Assembly: GCA_964570665.1 (NCBI GenBank)
Contig: CAZMZH010000002.1
Coordinates: 248,001-312,000, forward strand
Origin: JAJDAT01 sp964570665
GTDB lineage: Bacteria > Nitrospinota > Nitrospinia > Nitrospinales > JAJDAT01
DNA length: 64,000 nucleotides
Direction: 5' to 3'
Positions 27,823 through 36,729 of the stretch are shown here, in pieces (positions within the stretch are counted from its first letter, which is position 1; each line of letters begins with the position of its first letter). The notes below the pieces were generated by a model. The model saw only the letters and a program-made list of their open reading frames with translations. It had not been told where the DNA came from and did no database searches. A program made the position numbers and the translations under genes.

Positions 27823-27866
27823 TCTAACACAAACCTAATACTTCTCTAATCTAAGTACAATAGTAT
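27823..27866 (+). promoter_or_regulatory. Probable PhoB box and promoter of the porin gene
   Basis: Three direct 7-mers, TCTAACA (27823-27829), CCTAATA (27834-27840) and TCTAATC (27845-27851), start exactly 11 bp apart. After 9 nt comes TAGTAT (27861-27866), usable as -10. Pho boxes in known bacteria are 11-bp-period direct repeats replacing the -35. The same arrangement precedes pstS. The remaining ~290 bases of this intergenic region show no gene. Confidence 0.7.
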
Positions 27867-27945
27867 CCCTCTAAATTATGCCAATTAATATTTACCGGAC
27901 TTTTTACATTTGTTTTTTTAGCTCAATTACTTTTCGAGGAGAATT

Positions 27946-29298
27946 ATGAACACGTTAATTAAGGGACTGAGCCAAGCGATAGCGGTTTTTGTTGTAGTCG
28001 GGCTCATAGGGGGAACGTCGGTTTGGGCTATGTCTGAAACTGAATTACGTTTGCGGGCTATGGAAGAAAGATTGGAAGCTATGTCAGCCAAACATGGCGG
28101 TAGCGGGCCAAAAGAAGCTTTCAATAGTCACGGCGTTAAAAAGCAAGGCAATATTAAGGTTGGTTATGGAAAAAAGGGATTCGGGTTTAAAACCTCTGAT
28201 GGTTTGTTTTCTACAAACCTTCAATGGCGCGCTCAAATGAGATTTGCTAATCCTGGCGATGGCGATCCTAGATCAGAGTCAAACTTTAGTTCTGATGAAA
28301 CAAATAATTTCGAACTCAGACGGGTTCGGATGAAAATTGGCGGTCATGGTTATAAGAGATACATTAAATATTATTTCGAAGTGGATCTACAACCATCCAG
28401 GTCCGTAACTTCTTCATCTACCAATTCTTCATCAAGACTTATCGATTGGAGAATTGCCGTTCAACCTTGGGACGAATTCGGCTTTGAAGTAGGTCAAAGA
28501 AAAATTCAATATAGCAGAGAACGGGTAGACTCTTCTGGTCGTCAACAATTTGTAGAACGGTCCATTATTAACCGAATTATTACCATTGATCGTCAAGTGG
28601 GCGTAACGTTTAGAGGTCGGTTTAATAAAGGCACTGTAGCGGATGTACGATATTATGCTGGTATTTACAATGGCGAAGGCCGTTCCGTTGATAACGCTGA
28701 TGAAAAAATGATGTGGATGGGGCGAGTTCAATGGAACATGTTTGGTCGGGATTTAAAATGGAGACAATCAGACGTTAAATACCACAAAAAACCAACTGGT
28801 AGTTTGTCCTTTTCTGTGGCGCAGCATGAAGGCGTATGTACTAGATGGAGTTCTTCCGGTTGTGGTTCGTTATCTGGATTCTCTACTTCCGATCAGCATA
28901 AAGTTGAACAGTGGGCACAGGGAGCTGCTTTCAAGTATAGGGGTTTTTCTTTCCAACAAGAATATCATGAGAAAGACATAGAAGTTAACAATAGTGGGAT
29001 TGATCGTGAAATTGAGGCTATGTACGCTCAAGCCGGATATTTTTTCCACGATTTAGTTCCAGCTATTCCTGAAGGACTTGAATTGGCTTTTCGTTATGCG
29101 TATGTTGACGAGCCAGATAGTAATGACCTTTCGTTGACAAGCGAAAGAGACGAATACACTGTGGCTTTGAACTACTTTATTGCGGGTCATAACAATAAAG
29201 TTACGCTAGATTCCTCTATTTTAGAGTTAAAGGATGGTTCCACTGGAGCGGATTTAGACGATTTTAGAGTCAGGCTGCAATGGGATGTTTCCTTCTAA
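27946..29298 (+). CDS. OprO/OprP-type phosphate-selective porin
   Basis: 450 residues: signal peptide ~1-28 ending VWA, a short coiled coil (ETELRLRAMEERLEAM) as in trimeric porins, then a 16-strand-type beta-barrel sequence. Family marks are NFELRRVRMKIGGHGYKRYIKYYFEVDL and the C-terminal aromatic DFRVRLQWDVSF ending in Phe. Outer-membrane uptake of phosphate or other anions is likely; pyrophosphate or sulfate are alternatives. The AGGAG ribosome-binding site before ATG 27946 fixes the start. A probable PhoB box upstream and the pst operon 5.5 kb away support phosphate control. Confidence 0.88.
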   Translation: MNTLIKGLSQAIAVFVVVGLIGGTSVWAMSETELRLRAMEERLEAMSAKHGGSGPKEAFNSHGVKKQGNIKVGYGKKGFGFKTSDGLFSTNLQWRAQMRFANPGDGDPRSESNFSSDETNNFELRRVRMKIGGHGYKRYIKYYFEVDLQPSRSVTSSSTNSSSRLIDWRIAVQPWDEFGFEVGQRKIQYSRERVDSSGRQQFVERSIINRIITIDRQVGVTFRGRFNKGTVADVRYYAGIYNGEGRSVDNADEKMMWMGRVQWNMFGRDLKWRQSDVKYHKKPTGSLSFSVAQHEGVCTRWSSSGCGSLSGFSTSDQHKVEQWAQGAAFKYRGFSFQQEYHEKDIEVNNSGIDREIEAMYAQAGYFFHDLVPAIPEGLELAFRYAYVDEPDSNDLSLTSERDEYTVALNYFIAGHNNKVTLDSSILELKDGSTGADLDDFRVRLQWDVSF

Positions 29299-29354
29299 AA
29301 AAATATAAGAAAAAATAAAAGTTTTATAAGGTCGTATAGGGCGACCTCCTCCAA

Positions 29355-29400
29355 AGATCCTGTTAGGCCGAGTTTCGGTTTAACGGGGTCTTTTTTTTTT
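29355..29400 (+). terminator. Intrinsic terminator of the porin gene
   Basis: Arm AGATCCTGTTAGGCCG (29355-29370), loop AGTTT, arm CGGTTTAACGGGGTCT (29376-29391): 16 base pairs counting several G-U pairs, running into T's to 29400. It lies 57 nt after the porin stop. Confidence 0.9.
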
Positions 29401-29503
29401 CGCTATTTTTTATTCCTGATCTGATTTTATCAAAAAGACTAAAAATTATAATTTAAGCTAGAAAAATATGGGAGATTAATTTGATTGATTGGAGAGGAAG
29501 AAC

Positions 29504-30289
29504 TTAAAAGAATTGATCTATAATTTGACCGCTAGCGGATGCGCTTTCAGGTTCAAAACGTTTGATTAGACGCGAATTGCCTTTATTTTCTTGTCCAGAA
29601 CCACTTTCATTTTCATTAGAGCTTCCGCTTGTTTCTCCAGCATTTTCGCCGGAAACCGGAGATGAAGAGCTTTCGGAAGTTTCTTCAGTTTTTTCTTGAG
29701 TTTCCTCGCGTCGTTCTTTGGCGATTTCTTGGCGAGCGCGATTTTCGATTACTCTAGCTTGAGCGGCTACTCGTTGGTCTTGACCAGACGGTTCGGCTGG
29801 GGCTAACGCCGCTCGACGAATAACCTGGGCTTTTCGGATAGTCGCTTCAGGATCATTGGGAACTTCTGAAGTGTCGATTTGAACTTCGCCGCCAATAGCG
29901 TATCGTTTACCGTCTGGACCCGTTTGATAGGTATACGTTGGTCCGCCAGTGGCATAACCGCCTGCTGCGGCTTTATGAGCATTTTCATGAGCTCGGACTT
30001 CTTGATCGCGAGCCCTTAACTCTTGTACTACTTTTTTTTCTTCTTCGTTTAGTTCTTTATTAAAATTATTTTTGACCGCTCCTGGCTTGGTTGTATCTTC
30101 TTCTTTTTCCGATTCATCTAGAGCAGCCCTTCCTTCTTCGCTAATTTTAATAGTTTCTTCGGTTCGAGCTTGCTGAATTCCTTTTTCTGCGCGAAGTTTT
30201 TCAAGTTCATTTTTTTCGCAATCTTCGCATTCGCCGGCTGGTAGCGGAGTTGTGGCGACTATTTTAAATCCGGAATTGTGAATTTCCAT
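29504..30289 (-). CDS. SprA-related putative metalloprotease (CJM1_0395-like family)
   Basis: 261 residues. The conserved core ARDQEVRAHENAHKAAAGGY has an HExxH zinc-protease motif at 101-105. The nearby blocks PTYTYQTGPDGKRYAIGGEVQID and DPEATIRKAQVIRRAALAPAEPSGQDQRVAAQA are typical of SprA-related family proteins. The N-terminal third is charged and the C-terminal ~70 residues are Ser/Glu/Asn-rich low complexity. No signal peptide is seen. Proteolytic activity is inferred only from the motif. No operon partner: it is convergent with the porin and divergent from phoB. Confidence 0.85.
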   Translation of the reverse strand: MEIHNSGFKIVATTPLPAGECEDCEKNELEKLRAEKGIQQARTEETIKISEEGRAALDESEKEEDTTKPGAVKNNFNKELNEEEKKVVQELRARDQEVRAHENAHKAAAGGYATGGPTYTYQTGPDGKRYAIGGEVQIDTSEVPNDPEATIRKAQVIRRAALAPAEPSGQDQRVAAQARVIENRARQEIAKERREETQEKTEETSESSSSPVSGENAGETSGSSNENESGSGQENKGNSRLIKRFEPESASASGQIIDQFF

Positions 30290-30577
30290 ATATTTAAGCT
30301 TTAATCCAGTTGCCTAAAAAATGAGACAGAAAACAGGGCTGTTTTTGGGTAATAAATTCCTGGTTTCGTATCGGATAAAAAGAGTTAAACTTAAGGCGCT
30401 AATAAAAATTTTTAGGAAAGCATTAGGAATGAAGGTTGAAAACTATTGGAAATCTAATACTCTAATTCGTGGCAAACTTATAAAATAGTTTCAAAGGGTT
30501 TTAATGAAAAATTTGTTAGATTTTGAGAAAAGAATTTTAGCTTTTACCCATAACACTATTATTTAGAGGTTTTTAGC

Positions 30578-31258
30578 GTGCCAAACGAACGTATTTTGAT
30601 CGTCGAAGATGAAGAAGCTATTCGGGAATTGATTCAATACAACTTAGAGAGAGAGGGTTTTCGTTTTTCATCGGTAGGAACTGGCGAAGAAGCCATTCAA
30701 CTCTCTAAATCAGACCCGCCTGATTTAATGCTTTTGGATTTGATGTTACCAGGGGTTGATGGACTAGAAGTTTGCCGAGCGGTAAAAAAAGAATCGGAAG
30801 ATATTCCAATTATTATGCTTACCGCTAAGGATGACGAATCAGACATTGTTACTGGATTAGAATTGGGGGCTGATGATTATATTACCAAACCATTTAGTCC
30901 AAAAGTTTTAGTTTCAAGAATTAAAACCGTATTGAGAAGGAAAAAAACCGCTCCTTCTCCAGATATTTCTGTATTAGACTTTGAGGACTTGCAAATTTTT
31001 CCAGCTAGACGAGAAGTATTTGTTAATGGACAAGCTGCCGACTTAACTTTTACTGAGTTTGGTATTTTAAAGTTTTTGGCTGAAAGGCCAGGGTGGGTTT
31101 TTACCAGAACCCAAATAGTGGACGCTATTCGAGGCGATAATTATGCCGTTACAGATAGATCGGTTGATTTTCAAATTGTAGGGTTGAGAAAAAAGCTAGG
31201 TTCTTGTTCTAGTTATATCCAAACAGTTCGAGGCGTAGGTTATAAATTTAATGAATAA
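30578..31258 (+). CDS. phoB: PhoB-like OmpR-family response regulator
   Basis: 226 residues: receiver domain with acidic pocket E10-D11, phosphoacceptor D54 (LMLLDLMLPG) and K in YITKPF, followed by a winged-helix DNA-binding domain (LTFTEFGILKFLAERPGWVFTRTQIVDAI, VDFQIVGLRKKLG). GTG start 30578 preceded by AGAGG. Assigned PhoB because a PhoR-like kinase and pstSCAB-phoU follow directly on the same strand. It is the likely reader of the 11-bp repeats before pstS and the porin. The ~290 nt upstream hold no gene; only a weak partial repeat match lies near 30453. Confidence 0.93.
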   Translation: MPNERILIVEDEEAIRELIQYNLEREGFRFSSVGTGEEAIQLSKSDPPDLMLLDLMLPGVDGLEVCRAVKKESEDIPIIMLTAKDDESDIVTGLELGADDYITKPFSPKVLVSRIKTVLRRKKTAPSPDISVLDFEDLQIFPARREVFVNGQAADLTFTEFGILKFLAERPGWVFTRTQIVDAIRGDNYAVTDRSVDFQIVGLRKKLGSCSSYIQTVRGVGYKFNE

Positions 31259-31378
31259 GTTTAAGTTGCACGTTAATTTTTAAATGAAATTGGTGCGTTA
31301 ATAAATTTTTTGATAACCAGTTTTCTAATCTTCCTGAATAGGTCCTTTATGGGTCGCTTTTTTATTTCATAATTTTTT

Positions 31379-33148
31379 ATGTTTGCTAAAAGACTTTTTT
31401 GGCAAATTTATTTTGCTTGTTTGTTCGCTGCTTTTACTGCCATGGCGGTTAGCGCTTGGTTTGGAGCCAATAGGCTTAAGGAAAACTTCGTTTCCGGAGT
31501 GGTAGCGGATTTGGAGAATAGGGCAGAGTTTGTCGCTAGATCCGCAAAGCCTTTATTTTTAAAAAATAAAAATAATTTATCAAAAGATCCCTGCCTGACC
31601 CTTAACAAAAACGAGTCTGCAAAAATCACTTTGATTGAACCTTCTGGAAAGGTGATTTGTGATTCGGAAGAAGATCCCGCAAGATTAGGTAATTATTCCA
31701 ATAAACCTGAAATTCAACAAGCTCTTTTGGGTAAGGTTGGGTTTTCTCATCGTAAAGATAATCTTTATGAGGAAGTCCATTTTTTCATTGCTTCCCCAAT
31801 TTTTAAAAATGACGACCTTGTAGGAATGGTTCGCTTAGCCATTCCCGGTGGATATGTTGAACTCGCTCAAGAAGAGTCAGTAAAAGGGTTTCTTTATTCT
31901 GGTTTTTTAGTTTTTGTTGTTTCGGGAGTGATCGCTTTTTTAGTTTCTAAGCGTATTAATCGCCCTTTGATGAATATACAAAATGCGGCTGCTCATTTTG
32001 CTAATGAATTATTAAAAAATAAATTTGAGAGAACCGATTCTATTGAAATTGATCAGGTTGCCGGAACATTAAATAAAATGGCCCGTCAATTGAACGATCA
32101 AATAAATGTAATTACCGCAGAGAAAAATGAAAAAGAAGCGATTCTCTCCAGTATGTCAGAAGGCGTGATTGCTGTGAACACTCGAGAGCAAATCATTGGA
32201 ATGAACAAAGAAGCAACTCGAATTTTTGGCGTTGGCATAGAAGACTGTCGTGGAAAGCTTTTGCACGAGTCTATTCGCAATGCTTCTTTCCAGGAGTTTA
32301 CCGCTAAAGCTTTGAAAAGCTCAACTGCTATTGATGGTGATTTTACCCTTAACTATGGAACCGAACTGCATGTGCGGGCTTTGGGGACTATACTTCGCGA
32401 TGCGAAGGAAAACCCTATCGGAGCTCTTGTGGTGTTAAACGACGTGACTCGGTTACGGCGTTTGGAAAACACTCGTAAAGATTTTGTAGCTAACGTTTCT
32501 CACGAATTAAAAACTCCTATAACTTCTATAAAAGGTTTTGTCGAAACTTTAAGAGAAGGGGCAATAGATGACTCTAAAAATGCTCATCGGTTTTTGGATA
32601 TTATCGCTAAGCAAACTGATCATTTGAATGCAATTGTAGAAGATTTATTAGCGCTTTCGCGGATCGAACAATATTCAAGTCAAGCGCAGATCTCTTTAGA
32701 GAATACGCATATTTATGATTTATTGAAGAACTCAGCTGATCAATGTCTTATAGAAACAGGAACTCAGAGGGCGCCAATTAATTTAGTTTGCGATCCAGGC
32801 TTGGAAATAAAAGTGAATTCACATTTATTAGAGCAAGCCGTGGTTAATTTATTACAAAATGCGTTGAAGTACGGAAAAACTGAGAAAGGCATTGAAGTCA
32901 GAAGCGGGATTAAAGATAAAGAAATATTTATTTGCGTGCAAGATTGGGGACCGGGTATTCCTCAAGAGCATCTTTCCAGAATATTTGAACGTTTTTATAG
33001 AGTTGAAAAGTCGCGAAACCGAGATTCAGGAGGAACGGGACTTGGTTTGGCTATTGTTAAACATATCGCACAGGCTCATGGAGGGCGTGTGGCTGTAGAG
33101 AGCTCTCCTAATAAAGGAAGCTTATTTTATATTTTCCTTCCAAATTAG
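31379..33148 (+). CDS. phoR: PhoR-like sensor histidine kinase
   Basis: 589 residues. TM helix ~6-28, a periplasmic sensor region of ~140 residues (unlike the short E. coli PhoR), TM helix ~176-194, HAMP, PAS domain (~250-360), then a HisKA domain with phospho-accepting H375 in ANVSHELKTPITS and an ATPase domain with N-box NLLQNALKYG, DWGPGIP and GGTGLGLAIVKHI. The inner-membrane partner of the PhoB-like regulator 120 nt upstream. The extra periplasmic domain is the Bacillus-type PhoR layout. Confidence 0.92.
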   Translation: MFAKRLFWQIYFACLFAAFTAMAVSAWFGANRLKENFVSGVVADLENRAEFVARSAKPLFLKNKNNLSKDPCLTLNKNESAKITLIEPSGKVICDSEEDPARLGNYSNKPEIQQALLGKVGFSHRKDNLYEEVHFFIASPIFKNDDLVGMVRLAIPGGYVELAQEESVKGFLYSGFLVFVVSGVIAFLVSKRINRPLMNIQNAAAHFANELLKNKFERTDSIEIDQVAGTLNKMARQLNDQINVITAEKNEKEAILSSMSEGVIAVNTREQIIGMNKEATRIFGVGIEDCRGKLLHESIRNASFQEFTAKALKSSTAIDGDFTLNYGTELHVRALGTILRDAKENPIGALVVLNDVTRLRRLENTRKDFVANVSHELKTPITSIKGFVETLREGAIDDSKNAHRFLDIIAKQTDHLNAIVEDLLALSRIEQYSSQAQISLENTHIYDLLKNSADQCLIETGTQRAPINLVCDPGLEIKVNSHLLEQAVVNLLQNALKYGKTEKGIEVRSGIKDKEIFICVQDWGPGIPQEHLSRIFERFYRVEKSRNRDSGGTGLGLAIVKHIAQAHGGRVAVESSPNKGSLFYIFLPN

Positions 33149-33274
33149 TAGGCTTTGCCCTCAGGTCTTTTCAAGCTACTACAAAGTTTTCATTCTTTAG
33201 GAGTTGTTGAGTAAGCGCTTTATTTATAGATGTTTATGGGGCGTGTGTTTTAGTGTGGGTCTTTTCGTTAGAGT

Positions 33275-33329
33275 TCTATTAGGAATCAAATTCTAATCTA
33301 ACAGAAATCTAACATTGGAGGGCTAGTTT
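33275..33329 (+). promoter_or_regulatory. Probable PhoB box and promoter of the pst operon
   Basis: Four 7-mers at an 11-bp period: TCTATTA (33275), TCAAATT (33286), TCTAACA (33297) and TCTAACA (33308-33314); the last two are identical. TAGTTT at 33324-33329 is a possible -10, with the same 9-nt gap as at the porin promoter. The rest of this ~310-nt intergenic stretch contains no gene; an AAGGAGG ribosome-binding site lies just before pstS. Confidence 0.75.
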
Positions 33330-33460
33330 GGTTTTAAGTTCTATTGGTAGCTCCTACTCATTTAGAAAACTCCAAATATTAATCTAACTTTCTCCTCATA
33401 GATTCCCAAAGTTAATTTTTTAATATAGTTGCGAACAATAAACCATCTAAGGAGGATTTA

Positions 33461-34456
33461 ATGAAAATAAAGAAGTTTTTGGCCTTTTCGTTGGTCGCAA
33501 TTACGTTTGCTATTTTATCTCAATCTATCGTTTTAGCAGGTCCAATTGAAGTAGATCCTGCTTTGCAAGCTTATCAAAAAAGCTCCGGAGTTAGCGGAAA
33601 CCTTTCTAGCATCGGTTCAGATACGCTTAATAATTTGATGGCGTTATGGAGCGAAAAATTTAAAGAAATTTACCCAAATATAAATATTCAAATCGAAGGT
33701 AAGGGGTCTTCTACCGCTCCTCCTGCATTGATTTCCGCCACCGCTCAATTGGGGCCAATGTCTCGCGGCATGAAGAACAAAGAGTTAGACGCATTTGAAG
33801 CGAAGTATGGTTATAAACCGACTCCTGTGAGAGTTGCGGTTGACGCTTTAGCGGTTTTTGTCAATAAAGATAATCCTGTTAAAGGACTTTCTTTGAAGCA
33901 AATTGACGCTATTTTCTCAAAAAATCGGAAAAGAGGTTTGGACAATGATGTAAAAACTTGGGGCCAAGCAGGTTTGACTGGAAGTTGGTCAAATCGGCTA
34001 ATTAGTCTTTATGGTCGAAATTCAGCTTCTGGAACTTATGGTTACTTCAAAAAAATTGCTATGAAAAAAGGCGATTATAAAGATACCGTAAAAGAACAAC
34101 CGGGCTCTGCTTCTGTTGTTCAAAGCGTTAGTGTTGATAAATATTCTGTGGGTTATAGTGGAATTGGTTATAAGACTGCAAGCGTTCGAGCTATCCCTAT
34201 TGCTGAAAGTGGCGCAGATTATATTGAGCCAAGCGCTAAAAACGCCTTAGCTGGCGAATATCCGTTAGCCCGTTTCTTGTATGTTTATGTTAATAAAGCT
34301 CCAGGAAAAGCGTTAGATCCTTTAACGCATGAGTTCTTGAAAATGGTCCTTTCCAGACAAGGGCAGCAAGTGGTTGTAAAAGATGGATATTTCCCGATTG
34401 CTAACGCCATTGCCCAACAAGACTTAGCTTCTTTGGGCGGATCGATGACCAATTAA
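33461..34456 (+). CDS. pstS: Phosphate ABC transporter substrate-binding protein
   Basis: 331 residues. Signal peptide ~1-26 (ending VLAG); no lipobox, so a soluble periplasmic protein. PstS marks: SSIGSDTLNNLMALW (phosphate loop 1), EGKGSSTAPPALISATAQLGPMSRGMK, GRNSASGTYGYF and VGYSGIGYKT. ATG preceded by AAGGAGG. Stop overlaps the pstC start in TAATG. First gene of pstSCAB-phoU, under the probable Pho box. Confidence 0.96.
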   Translation: MKIKKFLAFSLVAITFAILSQSIVLAGPIEVDPALQAYQKSSGVSGNLSSIGSDTLNNLMALWSEKFKEIYPNINIQIEGKGSSTAPPALISATAQLGPMSRGMKNKELDAFEAKYGYKPTPVRVAVDALAVFVNKDNPVKGLSLKQIDAIFSKNRKRGLDNDVKTWGQAGLTGSWSNRLISLYGRNSASGTYGYFKKIAMKKGDYKDTVKEQPGSASVVQSVSVDKYSVGYSGIGYKTASVRAIPIAESGADYIEPSAKNALAGEYPLARFLYVYVNKAPGKALDPLTHEFLKMVLSRQGQQVVVKDGYFPIANAIAQQDLASLGGSMTN

Positions 34457-36729
34457 TGGGAGCTAGTGAATCTACGAACTTAGGAGATATTCCTTCAAGT
34501 TCTAGTAAATCCAAATCCATGTCGGCGGACGTTGCCCGCCGACTTGGGGTTGATCGTTGGGCAAAAACTCTGGTCTCTTTTGGTGGGATATCTATTATCT
34601 TTTCCATTTTAGCCATCCTTTTTGTAATACTTGCAGTTGCCTACCCTTTATTTAAAAGTCCTGAGCTTGACTTAACTAACGTTATTCGACCCTTAGAAAA
34701 AAGCGATAACGTTTTTCTGGTTGGCGTTGACGACTACAGGGAAATAGCCTACACAGTTCATACGCAAGGTTTTTCATTCTACTCTTTAGTTGATAAGAAA
34801 CCTTTGGCTGGAAATAAAATTTCTGGTTTAAATGGCGCTTCAATTGTTTCTGCATTCCAATTTAGAAAATCAGATTTTGCGTTAGGTTTATCCGATGGTC
34901 GGGTTATTTTGGCGCGTTTAAATTTTGATATTTCATTCAGTAATGATATTCGAAGCATCGTTCCTAATGTAAAAACCAATTCCTCCATTCAAGTTTTATC
35001 GGAGGGTTCTCCGATAAAACGTATGGCTTTTTTTAAAGGCGAAAAGGGGTATTGGGTCGCTGTTCCCACTGGTTCTAAGGTTGTTTGGAAATCGGTAAAT
35101 GAACGTCGAACCATGATGGGAACAGTAAAGAAAAAGAAATATACCAATGAAATTTCGGTTCCTGCAAAAGGAGAAATCACCGCGTTGATATCTGGCGCGG
35201 ATGGAGAAACTTTGCTCGTCGGGACTGGATCGGGACAATTAATTAGAGTGTTCCTGGGAAATCCGAAAAACGACGAAGTTGTGGTGGAAACGTTAGGAGC
35301 TACGGCGAGAGATGGTATAGGTATTTCCAAGCTTGCTTTCCTGTTAGGCGGTCAAACTTTGATTGTCGGGGATGAAGAAGGCGGAGTAAATTCCTATCAA
35401 CTAATAAGAGAAAAGGGTGGAGCGAGGCGACTGATGCCAATGTACGCATTCGAGTCGCATGAAAAAGAAGTTTCCGTCATTCAAGTTTCGTCGAGAAATA
35501 AAGGTTTTATAACAGGGGATTCCACTGGGACGATACGTTACCATTACGGGACCTCTGGAAGCACTCATTTTAGCGTTCCTGTAAATGATAGAAAAGGAAT
35601 TTCAGCCGCTTATGTTGCCCCAAAAAATGATGGGTTGATTTTACTGGATTCCGATGGAAGTCTTTTTAATTGGAAAATGCATCATCCGCATCCAGAAGTT
35701 GGTTGGAAGGCTCTCTTTGGTCAGGTTGTTTATGAGGGATACAAGGAAGCGGACTTCGTTTGGCAGTCGACGGGCGGTTCCGATGAATTTGAGCCTAAAT
35801 TTAGTTTGACGCCATTAATTCAGGGAGCTCTAAAAGGAACTTTTTACGCGATATTATTTGCCGTTCCTATTGCCTTGTTTGGGGCGTTCTATACCTCAGA
35901 GTTTATGCATCCAAAATACAAAACTTTGATTAAGCCTATTATTGAAATTATGGCGGCTCTACCAAGCGTCGTTTTAGGTTTTTTTGCGGCTCTTTGGTTG
36001 GCTCCTAATATTGAAAAATTACTCCCTGGTTTAGTCTTGTCGCCTCTAATTGTCATGGTTTTGATTTTTGTTTATTTAGTCGCAAAAGAAAAATACCCAG
36101 ATATTTTGACTTTTGGCAGAAAAGCTGGTTCTGAATTATGGCCCGTAACGATTTTAGTGATTTTAGGATCAATAATAGGTCTTGGGTTGTCCGATCTGGT
36201 TGAAGGCCTAGTATTGGGCGGCGATTATAGATTGTGGTTGACCGAATCTTTGGGGTTGGATTTCGATCAAAGAAATTCTTTAGTTGTTGGTTTGGCCATG
36301 GGCTTTGCGGTTACTCCAATTATTTATACGATTGCAGAAGACTCTCTTGCTAATGTTCCAGGTCATTTAAAAGCCGGTTCTTTGGCGGTTGGAGCAACGC
36401 CTTGGCAGACGGGCATAAAAGTTGTTTTACCTACTGCAAGTCCCGGGATTTTTTCGGCAATTATGATTGGGTTTGGCCGCGCGGTTGGCGAAACCATGAT
36501 AGTGCTAATGGCGACAGGGAATACGCCGATTATGGATTGGAATATTTTCTCTGGTTTTCGAGCCATTTCGGCAAATATTGCCGTGGAATTACCCGAAGCT
36601 CCTGAAGGCGGGACCTTATTTCGTTTGCTTTTTCTAGCCGCTTTGCTTCTTTTTATTTTTACTTTTGTCGCTAATACCTTGGCTGAATGGGTACGTCTTC
36701 GACTGAGAGAAAGGTATAAAGTTCTGTGA
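34456..36729 (+). CDS. pstC: Phosphate ABC transporter permease PstC, long form with periplasmic beta-repeat insert
   Basis: 757 residues, over twice E. coli PstC (319). TM helix ~46-68, then ~370 periplasmic residues with recurring beta-rich motifs (LGLSDGRVILARL, LLVGTGSGQLIRVFLG, LIVGDEEGGVNSYQL, GFITGDSTGTIRYHYG, LLDSDGSLFNWKM) that look like WD/beta-propeller blades. The permease part (~455-757) has several helices and the coupling-helix EAA-like motif (GHLKAGSLAVGATPWQTGIKVVLPTASPG). Long PstC forms are known from marine gammaproteobacteria. The overlap with pstA (GTGA) implies coupled translation. Confidence 0.9.
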   Translation: MGASESTNLGDIPSSSSKSKSMSADVARRLGVDRWAKTLVSFGGISIIFSILAILFVILAVAYPLFKSPELDLTNVIRPLEKSDNVFLVGVDDYREIAYTVHTQGFSFYSLVDKKPLAGNKISGLNGASIVSAFQFRKSDFALGLSDGRVILARLNFDISFSNDIRSIVPNVKTNSSIQVLSEGSPIKRMAFFKGEKGYWVAVPTGSKVVWKSVNERRTMMGTVKKKKYTNEISVPAKGEITALISGADGETLLVGTGSGQLIRVFLGNPKNDEVVVETLGATARDGIGISKLAFLLGGQTLIVGDEEGGVNSYQLIREKGGARRLMPMYAFESHEKEVSVIQVSSRNKGFITGDSTGTIRYHYGTSGSTHFSVPVNDRKGISAAYVAPKNDGLILLDSDGSLFNWKMHHPHPEVGWKALFGQVVYEGYKEADFVWQSTGGSDEFEPKFSLTPLIQGALKGTFYAILFAVPIALFGAFYTSEFMHPKYKTLIKPIIEIMAALPSVVLGFFAALWLAPNIEKLLPGLVLSPLIVMVLIFVYLVAKEKYPDILTFGRKAGSELWPVTILVILGSIIGLGLSDLVEGLVLGGDYRLWLTESLGLDFDQRNSLVVGLAMGFAVTPIIYTIAEDSLANVPGHLKAGSLAVGATPWQTGIKVVLPTASPGIFSAIMIGFGRAVGETMIVLMATGNTPIMDWNIFSGFRAISANIAVELPEAPEGGTLFRLLFLAALLLFIFTFVANTLAEWVRLRLRERYKVL

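Noticed and set aside
30442..30468. Possible Pho box upstream of phoB (ACTATTG / TCTAATA, 11 bp apart)
   Set aside because: Only one repeat resembles the consensus and the next register position does not; too weak to call autoregulation.
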